A DNA stretch of 64,000 nt, from assembly GCA_949358305.1 (NCBI GenBank), contig OX442322.1, positions 1,922,001-1,986,000 on the forward strand, in the 5' to 3' direction. Below are positions 52,598 to 61,032 of the stretch, in pieces (the first letter of the stretch is position 1; every line of letters starts with the position of its first letter). A program made the translations under genes and the position numbers. This stretch comes from Strigamia acuminata. Taxonomy: Eukaryota; Arthropoda; Chilopoda; Geophilomorpha; Linotaeniidae. Below the pieces are notes generated by a model, which worked only from the letters and a program-made list of their open reading frames with translations, did no database searches and was not told the origin of the DNA.

Positions 52598-55500
52598 TTA
52601 TAAGTTCAATTTGTCCGGTGGTCGGCTGATCCGTCCGCTGCGAGTCACCGTCACTCTTGGTCCGCACACGATCGGTGATGATTGCGTCGCCGGCTGCGAT
52701 GATTGTTCTGCCGCAACCGGAACGCCTGGTGGATCTGGAATCGCCTCTGATTGATGGGCCTCCAGGTTAGGCCTGGACTGTGAACGACTGCTCTGCGATG
52801 TGACAGGTAACTTCGCCTTCGTCTGCTTGAGATGCGACGTGTTCCGCCTCATCACTCGTCCATCAGGAAACTCCACCTTGAACGATCTCGGTCCCTCAGC
52901 ACCTTCTTTTATTCTTCCTCCTTCCCAATGCCGATGATTGGTTCGCACCCTGACCTCCATGTTTGGCTCAACCGGGACAGCTGGCTTCGCTGTGCGATCC
53001 GCATACAGTTTCTGTCGCTGCCGCTCATCTTGCAACGCCGCCGGTACGTCCTTCTCCACTTTTGGTTGCAATAATTGTCGACCACCGGTCAAATGGGATC
53101 GCGTTCTTCTGCTGAACAACCGTTGTGCCGGAGAACCCAAACCCGCGCTTCTTGGAGTGTTTCTCCAATTCAGAAATGCCAACTGCAAATCTGTTCCGTC
53201 TTTATTGCATTTCCGAATTATATTCTTTACGCTTTGAACCGCCCTTTCTGCTAATCCATTGGCCCTTGGGAACCGCGGCGACGACGTTTGATGTAGAAAT
53301 CCCCACTCTTTGGCGAATTGTGCAAACTCACGCGACGAGTATTGAGGACCATTGTCGCTTTCAACCACTTCTGGAATCCCATGAACCCCGAACCAGCGTT
53401 TCATCTTGTCTATTATTTCGCTAGACACTGTCGTATTTAATTCCGTCACCTCCGAAAAACCTGAATAACTGTCCGTGACTACTAAATAGTCTTGTCCTTT
53501 TATTTCAAAAAGATCCGTTGCCACTCTTTCCCACGGCAATTCCGGGACCGGCTTATTCATGATTGGTTCCTGATCATTATCGCGTTGTGTGCTTTGGCAT
53601 ACACTGCATTTTTGCACAAACTCTTCAATTTCCGTGCTCATACCCAACCAAAATACTGCTTCTCGGGCTCGGCGAATTGACGACTGTATACCCAGATGCC
53701 CCAAATGAATATACTTCAAATAGTGTGGTCGCAGCTCTCTAGGAATTATTGGTCTGCTATTCTTGAACAATATTCCATTATATACTGCGATTTCATCTCG
53801 GAAATTCCAAAATGGCTTGACTGCCACTGGCGCCTCCTCTTTGCTTGCCGGCCAGCCCTTCAAAACAATTTCGATCAATTGCTGACTCTCAAAATCCTCC
53901 TTAATTGCTTGTTGCAATTTTTCCATCGCCTCTCCCGTCATTGGCAACACAATGTGCACCTGCAACTCTTCGGGATCTTCATCAGGCTTGACTGGCAGAC
54001 AATCTCGGCTGAGTGCATCCGCCACCGGAATGTCCGTCCCTTTTTTGTAAATTATTTCTGGCCCGTAAGGTAACAAATCAAAGAAAATTCTCTGCAAACG
54101 CGCCGGAGCTCGGTCTATGGTCTTCTTAGCAATGGCTTCCAGCGGCTTATGATCCGTCTCGACAATCAACTTCTTCCCATAGATGTAATCATGGAATTTG
54201 AAACACCCAAACCGAATAGCATGCGCTTCCTTCTCTATTTGTGGGTATCTCTGTTGACACGAAGTCAATGCCTGCGTCGCATAGCATACAGGTTTCCCAT
54301 CTTGAAACAATGCCGCCCCCACCGCATGAGAACTGGCATCAACGGAAAGAACGACGTCCTTGTTGACATCATAATATGCTAATACCGGTCTGGTCTTCAA
54401 TGCCGCTTTTATCTGCATAACTGCCGACTCCTGATCGTGCGACCATTCCCAAGCAACCGCTTTCGGCAACAACTTGCGCAATGGTTCCGTCAACACCGAA
54501 TAATTCGGCAAAAATTGCGCCAAGTACACCGTCATCCCTAAAAATCTTCTCAACTCGTCCTTGCACGATGGAGATTTAAGCCTGTCGATCGCCTCGACCT
54601 TTTCGGGATCCGGTTTAATGCCGTCTTGCGTCAAGATATGGCCCAAAAATTTTATTTCTGTTGCCTCCAACACGCATTTTTCTTTGTTCAACCGCAACCC
54701 TTTTTCATAAATTCGTCGCAGTACCTTATTGACCAAACTCCTTAATTCGGCCAACGTTTCCGCAAACAAAAGTACATCATCGATTGATACATCCGTGTTT
54801 GAAATCCCTTCTAGTATTTCTTCCATCATCTGCTGGAATACTTCAGGCGCGGAAATTAATCCGAACGGTAATCGAAGACATCGGTATCGCCCCCACGGCG
54901 TATTCACTGTCAAATAATTCGCCGTCCGCTTAGTAACCTTGGATTGCCAATACCCGTGCTTTAAATCCAGTTTCGCAAAATATTTCGCATTCTTAACTCG
55001 AGCCTTAATGTTTTCAAATGTCTTTAGCGGATAATGCCGTCTTTTCACGTGCTTGTTGACATCCGTCAGGTCGATGCACAGCCGAATTTTCTTTCCGCGT
55101 TGTACAATGACTAACGGACTCACCGCTGGTGTTGGTTCCGTCACTGGCTCAATTACTTCCATTTTCACCATGCGGTCCAACTCTGCTTTGACTCGATCTT
55201 TTAATGTATGTGGAATTTTGCGTGGTGGATGTATTGTGAACTGCGCTGTCTCATCTATATCAACGTCATAAATAAAGTCCTTTGCGCATCCAAGTCCTTC
55301 AAACACTTGCTTCTTAATTTCGGCATCCGTTAACTCCGGATTTATCGTGTCCACACGCGTAACTAAATTCAATTTGCTGCACGTGTTTTTACCGAAAATT
55401 GCTGGCACTTTTTCATCAACAACTTGAAATGCCACTCGCGCCCGCATTTCCTTGACTTTACAATTAATGACAACTTCACCCAGTACGGCCATATGATGTC

Positions 55501-56563
55501 CCGTGAACGACTTCAACTGCTTTGTGCGCGATGCATCTAATTGCAGTCCAAGCTTCCGTACTACAGCTGCTGATATGACATTGCACCTTGCCCCGGAATC
55601 CAATTTTATGTCCAGTTGCAACTTGTTATTTAGCTTAACTCGCTCATACCAGTCCTCATTGTCATCAATGCTGTCAGTAATAATTCTGCGTACCACCATG
55701 GTCCCGTACAATTCGTCATCATCATCCTCGTCCTCTGTCTCGGCTGCTATTGCGCCCACTTCCTTTTTTGTGGCTTCCTTTTTTGTTGAATTCGCCCTTT
55801 CTGCCTGCTTCATGCGACATGCTACCGCAAAATGCCCTTTCTTGTGACATTTATTACATTTCTGGTTAAATGCTGGGCATTTTCCATACTCATGCCCTCT
55901 GTTGCATCGATTACAGGTTTTGGCGCCACCTGTGGACGATTTTTGGAACTGCGCCGGTCGCTTACCGAGTTTTATAAAGTCCACTTTAATTTCTTCTGTT
56001 TCTTTTATTGTTTTTACTTGCTTTTCCGCACTCTCTGCTGCTCTAGCAATTTGAATTGCCTTTAGCACTGTTAATCCGGTTTCTTCCAACAATCGCTGGC
56101 GCACCACTTCACTCCGAATGCCGCACACAATTTTGTCTCGCAACAGCCCATCTTCCAGCGCTGCAAATGCGCATTTGGCCATTTTCGTCCGTGCATCGGT
56201 TAAAAATTCGTCAAACGATTGTCCTTCTTTTTGTATAAGGCGGAAGAACTCATACCTGCAAAACGTTTCGCTTTCTATAGGCTCAAAATGCGTTTTGAAC
56301 TTGTTTTTCACCGCAGTTATGTCCTTTTTTTCTGCTTCAGTCAGCGCCAACGTCTTGAAAATTCGTCTGGCTTCTGGCCCAACACAAGTCATTAATGCTG
56401 CTACTTGAATTTCTGCCGATTGACCCACGAGACTCGCCGCCTTTGCGTACCATTCGTATGCGTCGATCCACTCCTCCCATGCGGTTGCCATACCGTCACT
56501 AGAAATCACGAGTGGCTTCGGCTGTCGAATGCCAGCTGGTGGCCGTACCTGCTCTGCAGCCAT
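52598..56563 (-). CDS. Gypsy-K Gag-Pol polyprotein (about 1321 aa), intact
   Basis: The first ATG is at 56561-56563 (MAAEQVRPPAGIRQPK), about 60 bases after the PBS. The frame is open 15 codons further upstream without ATG, so residues below count from that open frame (minus 15 for the ATG). Gag core 40-200; knuckles CNRCNRGHEYGKC (232, one residue short of the usual spacing) and CNKCHKKGHFAVAC (251); protease IKLDSGARCNVI (337); RT FAKLDLKHGYWQ (544), LRLPFGLISAPEVFQ (578), VSIDDVLLFA (607); RNase H LSVDASSHAVGAALF (754), VETDHKPLEAI (816); integrase zinc domain HLGHLGI...CSVC (968-1004), TDLFEIKGQD (1031), ESDNGPQYSS (1083), NGLAERAVQSVK (1117); basic tail. No stop or frameshift. Confidence 0.97.
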   Translation of the reverse strand: MAAEQVRPPAGIRQPKPLVISSDGMATAWEEWIDAYEWYAKAASLVGQSAEIQVAALMTCVGPEARRIFKTLALTEAEKKDITAVKNKFKTHFEPIESETFCRYEFFRLIQKEGQSFDEFLTDARTKMAKCAFAALEDGLLRDKIVCGIRSEVVRQRLLEETGLTVLKAIQIARAAESAEKQVKTIKETEEIKVDFIKLGKRPAQFQKSSTGGAKTCNRCNRGHEYGKCPAFNQKCNKCHKKGHFAVACRMKQAERANSTKKEATKKEVGAIAAETEDEDDDDELYGTMVVRRIITDSIDDNEDWYERVKLNNKLQLDIKLDSGARCNVISAAVVRKLGLQLDASRTKQLKSFTGHHMAVLGEVVINCKVKEMRARVAFQVVDEKVPAIFGKNTCSKLNLVTRVDTINPELTDAEIKKQVFEGLGCAKDFIYDVDIDETAQFTIHPPRKIPHTLKDRVKAELDRMVKMEVIEPVTEPTPAVSPLVIVQRGKKIRLCIDLTDVNKHVKRRHYPLKTFENIKARVKNAKYFAKLDLKHGYWQSKVTKRTANYLTVNTPWGRYRCLRLPFGLISAPEVFQQMMEEILEGISNTDVSIDDVLLFAETLAELRSLVNKVLRRIYEKGLRLNKEKCVLEATEIKFLGHILTQDGIKPDPEKVEAIDRLKSPSCKDELRRFLGMTVYLAQFLPNYSVLTEPLRKLLPKAVAWEWSHDQESAVMQIKAALKTRPVLAYYDVNKDVVLSVDASSHAVGAALFQDGKPVCYATQALTSCQQRYPQIEKEAHAIRFGCFKFHDYIYGKKLIVETDHKPLEAIAKKTIDRAPARLQRIFFDLLPYGPEIIYKKGTDIPVADALSRDCLPVKPDEDPEELQVHIVLPMTGEAMEKLQQAIKEDFESQQLIEIVLKGWPASKEEAPVAVKPFWNFRDEIAVYNGILFKNSRPIIPRELRPHYLKYIHLGHLGIQSSIRRAREAVFWLGMSTEIEEFVQKCSVCQSTQRDNDQEPIMNKPVPELPWERVATDLFEIKGQDYLVVTDSYSGFSEVTELNTTVSSEIIDKMKRWFGVHGIPEVVESDNGPQYSSREFAQFAKEWGFLHQTSSPRFPRANGLAERAVQSVKNIIRKCNKDGTDLQLAFLNWRNTPRSAGLGSPAQRLFSRRTRSHLTGGRQLLQPKVEKDVPAALQDERQRQKLYADRTAKPAVPVEPNMEVRVRTNHRHWEGGRIKEGAEGPRSFKVEFPDGRVMRRNTSHLKQTKAKLPVTSQSSRSQSRPNLEAHQSEAIPDPPGVPVAAEQSSQPATQSSPIVCGPRVTVTRSGRISRPPDKLNL

Positions 56564-56620
56564 CCTGCCTGCTGGTCCTAATCGCAGCTTAAAGCAGATT
56601 TGACTCACTAATTGTCCGTT

Positions 56621-56638
56621 TTTTCACTTCTGACACCA
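56621..56638 (-). promoter_or_regulatory. Gypsy-K primer binding site
   Basis: The minus strand TGGTGTCAGAAGTGAAAA directly follows the 5' LTR. It fits the 3' end of tRNA-Leu species ending CUCCUGACACCA with one mismatch. Confidence 0.65.
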
Positions 56639-56761
56639 TGTAACATAACGAGATAAATCATGGCCGTGTCGTTATGTTGAGACTCGGGCTAAACCTGGCT
56701 CTATTGTTTATTAGTTAGTCACGCCACCACTTGTGGCAGCACCGTACAACAACATGTTACA
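56639..56761 (-). repeat. Gypsy-K 5' LTR (123 bp)
   Basis: Identical to 52321-52443, followed on the minus strand by the PBS, flanked by TSD TAATT. Confidence 0.96.
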
Positions 56762-56766
56762 TAATT

Positions 56767-58146
56767 CACTTTTATCCAGATTTTCCACCGGAAAATTGAA
56801 CGTCAAGTAAAATGATTATTTTACCACGTGGCGAGGCCTAAAAATCTCACCACGGAATGTTTGAATTCTAATCCGAACTTATCGTTGTTTTGTCCGTTCA
56901 CGGAACGTCTAATCGTCACCGTTACGATCATACGCGCGGATAGGCTTAAACGAGAAAGTTTAATTTCCCAAAAAAGAATTCGAGTTCGAATTTAAAGTAA
57001 GTTTCGTACGAAGTTTATTTATCCAATTTTGTTCTTGTGATTGAAATCCTAAAGAACGATGAGTGTATTCACTTATAAATGTATTTTCGGTAGAAAATTC
57101 GAACGATGGCATAAAATAATTATTTTACCATGTGGTAAGGCCTAAAAATCCTATCACGGGAATTGGAGAATCCAATCCGAATTCGACGTTGTTTTGTCCG
57201 TCTGGACAACGATAATTTGCCGTCGTAGTTACAATAAAACACGCGGTCAGGCTTAAATGAAGATTCAACCCCGAAGGAATTCGAATTCTAATTCCAGTTT
57301 TATCGGTTGTTTTCACATAAAATAACCTAAACCACAAAATTCCGTTTGGGATTTCACATTAAGTTAAAAAACTTATTAATATTTTAACCTAAATTTATTT
57401 TGAAAAATAAAAACAAGGCAAGTTGGTAAAGTTGAAAGAATAGGTTTATTCGTGTTAAAAGTTTATTTACAAAATGGACGCATACCTGATTACCTTTACA
57501 TTTGTATTGGTACGATCAATCCGTGATTTTAAAATGTTGAAGTCCAATTTTAAACGAATGGAAAATCGTTCGAATGTCGATTCCGACGAAGCCATCTCGC
57601 AGCTGTGTTGCCTAGCAACAGAAGCGCGGGGTTTTACCGGGAAGCCGCCAAGTTTCCAGGCGTGCTTTCCTAAATTGTTGCCTAACAATTCAATCAACGT
57701 GAATTTGGTTTAGTTATATAAATAAATCTGGATTTAACCTAAGAAAGTAAATAAATATGTTTTTAATAAAACTTTATTTATTTCGGTTTATTAAAATAAA
57801 TCGAATGATACGATTAAATGGAAAAAGTTTCAGTTGAAATTTATCCAGTATTTAATCATGCTTACATTTATTCTTGTAATTAACATTACAAGGAAGAACG
57901 ATGCATTCGTTTTAAGTCTAATTTTCTAAAGAAAAATAGTAAAATTTGCGAATTACAAAAATCAAACAATTTTGGTGGAAAAGGAATAAGACTTTATTCT
58001 TCATTCTCGAAATAAAGGATGGAATTTCCAGAATATTTACAAAGTAAATAAGGAATTTTTCCATTACAACTTTTTTCATTTGAAAAAATGGATTTCACGG
58101 TGAAATATTAAATTTACCACGTGGTAAAGTTTAAAATTTTACCACC
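56767..58146 (+). repeat. D1 leader, right part, with hairpin modules 2-4
   Basis: Non-coding. Stem modules lie at 56827-56854 (CGTGG/CCACG plus GAG/CTC), 57132-57157 (GTGGTA and GG against CC and TATCAC, one G-U) and 58121-58145 (GTGGTAAA/TTTACCAC, eight perfect pairs). Each sits in a repeat unit of about 300-1000 bases that starts with a T/C-rich CATTCACTT-like word. TGTTGCCTAGCAACA near 57607 forms another hairpin. The D2 LTR begins two bases after the last stem. Confidence 0.75.
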
Positions 58147-59893
58147 TGTGATGATTACAAATCGATAGTTATCAATGTTCACCATAGATGGCGCTGTTTA
58201 ACCAACGCGCGTATTTCAAACTCGGTTAAAACTAAAAAGTGTGATAAATAATTATTTGGACACGGTGAATAAAATATAACTATTTTATTCAATATGAATT
58301 AAGTATTAATTACTTGATGATGTTGATTCCATCGAATCAATATCCACATTACTTACCTGTCAAAGGGAACCAATTGGACCCTTCCGGACCCCAACTGGGC
58401 CCATCTGGACATAGTCATATATTAGGTCCGGACTAGTGACCCAAGAATCCGCCGATTCGTACGCTGATTGGCTGTCGCCAATCTAGTAGTTCTACAGAAC
58501 TATATAAGCTCCAGTTTCTCACTCTCCCAGGCTCTTGGCTTGATAACTGAACTTGTATATTGTCTGTAGTTGAATTGTTATCGTTTGATTTCATTATTCT
58601 CTATCGACACATCAGGCCACCTCAGCTCTCCACAGTTAGTATTCATTACTATTTTGTTATTGCTGTTGTAGGGCTATTTCGGGAAGGCTAACTCCGGTAA
58701 TAGACATGCATTCGCATGAAATGGCCCCGTAACGTTAGCCAGCTGTTCTACGGGACAGTAGGACTTCGTACGGTGGCTTAATATAACGGTCGTATACAGT
58801 ACGACCTTGCTAAATGAAAGTAGGTCCCTCAGCTAACTGGCCACAGTCCGCTGCAGGATGGTTGTTGTAAACAGCCCGCGCAGGTTCCCGTCTTTCTACG
58901 ATTGGTCCTTCCGCTCGTTAAAAGTCGGTAAAGGCCTAATACACAGGTAACACGCCGGGTTGGTAGCCCGTGAGTAATATCTAAAGATGTTGCGATAAAT
59001 AACTACCTGGATAATGGTAATCCAACGGCAGTGGCCAATTAATATTTTACCCGGTGCTCGATCTGCTGATCCCGTCATCGTAAGGCATGCTGGCGGATGG
59101 AGGAGTCAAATCCTCCCGCGATGGTTCTCTCGACCGTCGTGACGGTCCCCGCCCCATCGTACCCTCCGGGTTAGTAACCCGTGAACAGGAGTTGAACAAC
59201 ACTGTGTTAAACAAATTACTCGGGCATTGGTAATCCTGTATTGGCAATATCTTTTCATACCGGTAAGTCCATAGAAATGTTTACCTGGTGGTTGGTACCA
59301 CCGATAGCGAGTTAAAGCACACAATTAAATACTCGGCGCCTGATCACGAGATCTTGTCGTCGTAAGGCATGCTGGCGGATGGAGTCTCAACAACTCCCGC
59401 GACGTTCTCTCAATTGTCGTGACGGTCCCCGCCCAATTAATATTTATATAACAATTCATTTGTTGTATTATTTTAATTACTTCACTTTATTCATTTGAAA
59501 CAATGGAATATTCTGCCGAATATTCCTGTTTATGCGTAGGACTCTTCGCATATTTAGATAATCGATGCTGCGGACCAAATACGTCTCCGTAGCGATATTT
59601 GTGACGATGCCGCAAGTCAGCCGTATCCCTCTGGCTTCGCCCGGATCCTCAACCAGTTGATGCCGCCGTTTACACGCGTCAAGAACCCATCTTTGTTATT
59701 ATTAATATTTAGTAATAAATATGTTATGTCACACCAAAACTGTAAGTTATTTCTACTTGATCACATATTCATGTTTGTAAGGGCTTCCGTAGCTTATCTC
59801 GGTTAGGTTGTTGCTAAACTTAGCAACGTCTTGTATAAACCGAATTATCTATTTTAAATGGCTATTAAATCAGCCAAAAGTAGAATCGTCACA
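58147..59893 (+). repeat. D2 LTR (about 1.75 kb), strongly structured
   Basis: It starts TGTGATGATTACAAATCG and ends ATCGTCACA. It aligns with the D1 LTR with many substitutions and small indels. It keeps the GGTCGTA/TACGACC hairpin (58788-58806), the GACCGTC/GACGGTC hairpin (near 59131) and the two copies of the GGCATGCTGGCGGATGGA unit (near 59085 and 59367). Confidence 0.8.
58466..58508 (+). promoter_or_regulatory. D2 LTR core promoter: inverted CCAAT pair and TATA box
   Basis: GATTGGC 58466-58472, GCCAATC 58477-58483, TATATAAG 58501-58508. Same order and spacing as D1. Confidence 0.8.
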
Positions 59894-59895
59894 AG

Positions 59896-59913
59896 TGGAG
59901 GTTCTACCGAGAT
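59896..59913 (+). promoter_or_regulatory. D2 primer binding site, tRNA-Gln type
   Basis: TGGAGGTTCTACCGAGAT is identical to the D1 site and two bases after the LTR end. Confidence 0.8.
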
Positions 59914-61032
59914 AGGCTGCCTAAATTTAAAATAAATTTTGAAGTTTTTCGTGTGTTTATGAGAATTCGGAAATGTGCTTACAGTGATAAAATTTCAAAT
60001 GAAATTTTTTGGATGTGTAAAATAAGTTTCGAACGAAATTTATATTTGCGTTTAATATATTTTATTCTGTTTTAGAACTTCTCGCAAGAAAATAAGTGTA
60101 ATTCACTTTATCCCGATTCTCCGCCGTGGAAATTATACGTTTTAACAATATAATAATTTCTACCGCGTGGTCAGGCCTAAAGGCCCAACCCGAGAACAGG
60201 AGTCTTGCCCGAACTTGTTGAAGTTGGTTCCGCCCGGGTAACGTCATTTTGTCATAGACAATCTGACAAAACCACGCGGTCGGGCCTAATTTTGAAAAGT
60301 TGACTTTTGATGGAATTCTTAAAGAATTCTATCAATTTAACAGTTGTTTTAATTTTAGAATATTCTTTTATATGTATTTTGCTTGAGGCTTCAAGTTAAA
60401 CCTAAATTTATTTGTCTAAATAAATTAGAAAGAAAATTGACGATTTTCGAAGGAATTAAAATTTATATTTTATTTCAAAATGGTTTACCTTATTTTACAG
60501 ACTTGATCTACATTAAAATGTTGGTTAAAAAATCGTGATCTCAAGTCATTGAAATCGAACTTGACGAATGGAATACCATTCGAATTTTAGCGAAGAAGAA
60601 TTCTTGCTGTTGGGTTGCCTAGCAACCCGCGTTGTGCAGAAAAGCCGTCGATTCAAACGAATCGGCGCGACTTTTGAAATTACGAGTTTTAAAACTTTAA
60701 AAATTCCATAAAGGTGATCATTCATTTATTAATAAATGCGGTGATATTTTAAAATACTTTGAAAGGTATCCATTTTGTTTGGTGACTACATCATAACACT
60801 GGAATCTGACAAGATTACGGGTCCACGAACTTGATGATTTCCTCCAATCTCGGACGAGATTGGACTCTCGTGAGACTAGCGTTGATACTTGACCAATCAG
60901 AAGGGTGTATCGAAGTACCCATATTTCCTTTCGAACTAGTGTGACCACTGCTTCGTTTGCGACCCTCCTGAACGTTTGCAATTTCATCGTTATCTCTCAG
61001 ACTTAGGAAATTTCTCAGTTTTAAGTTTAGTT
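59914..61032 (+). other. D2 untranslated leader with one hairpin module
   Basis: 1.1 kb without coding potential. The module at 60169-60190 folds as GGT..GGCC / GGCC..ACC around TAAA, and the partner motif CCACGCGGTCGGGCCTAA stands near 60272. GGGTTGC/GCAACCC with loop CTA (60612-60628) corresponds to the weaker hairpins near 52119 and 57607 in D1. Confidence 0.72.

Larger units (their letters stand above)
52321..56761 (-). mobile_element. Gypsy-K: intact young Ty3/gypsy retrotransposon (4441 bp)
   Basis: 123-bp LTRs (52321-52443, 56639-56761) are identical base for base. TSD TAATT lies at 52316-52320 and 56762-56766. One open polyprotein frame of 1321 codons, PBS and polypurine tract are present. 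There is no room for env: the ORF ends 155 bases from the 3' LTR. Integration must be very recent. It is inserted in the D1 leader. Confidence 0.97.
49559..58146 (+). mobile_element. D1: long-LTR gypsy-like element, LTR and leader only, with gypsy K inside
   Basis: A 1.66-kb LTR (49559-51220) is followed by a tRNA-Gln PBS and a leader of about 2.5 kb with repeated hairpin modules. Gypsy K (52321-56761) interrupts the leader. At 58147 the LTR of D2 starts without a polypurine tract before it, so D2 most likely inserted into the D1 leader, and the coding part of D1 would lie downstream, outside the window. The LTRs of D1 and D2 are clearly diverged, so they are not a pair. Confidence 0.75.

Noticed and set aside
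49559-59893. D1 and D2 LTRs as the two ends of one element.
   Set aside because: They are too diverged, there is no coding sequence between them other than gypsy K, and no polypurine tract precedes the second. Gag follows the second LTR, so it is a 5' LTR.
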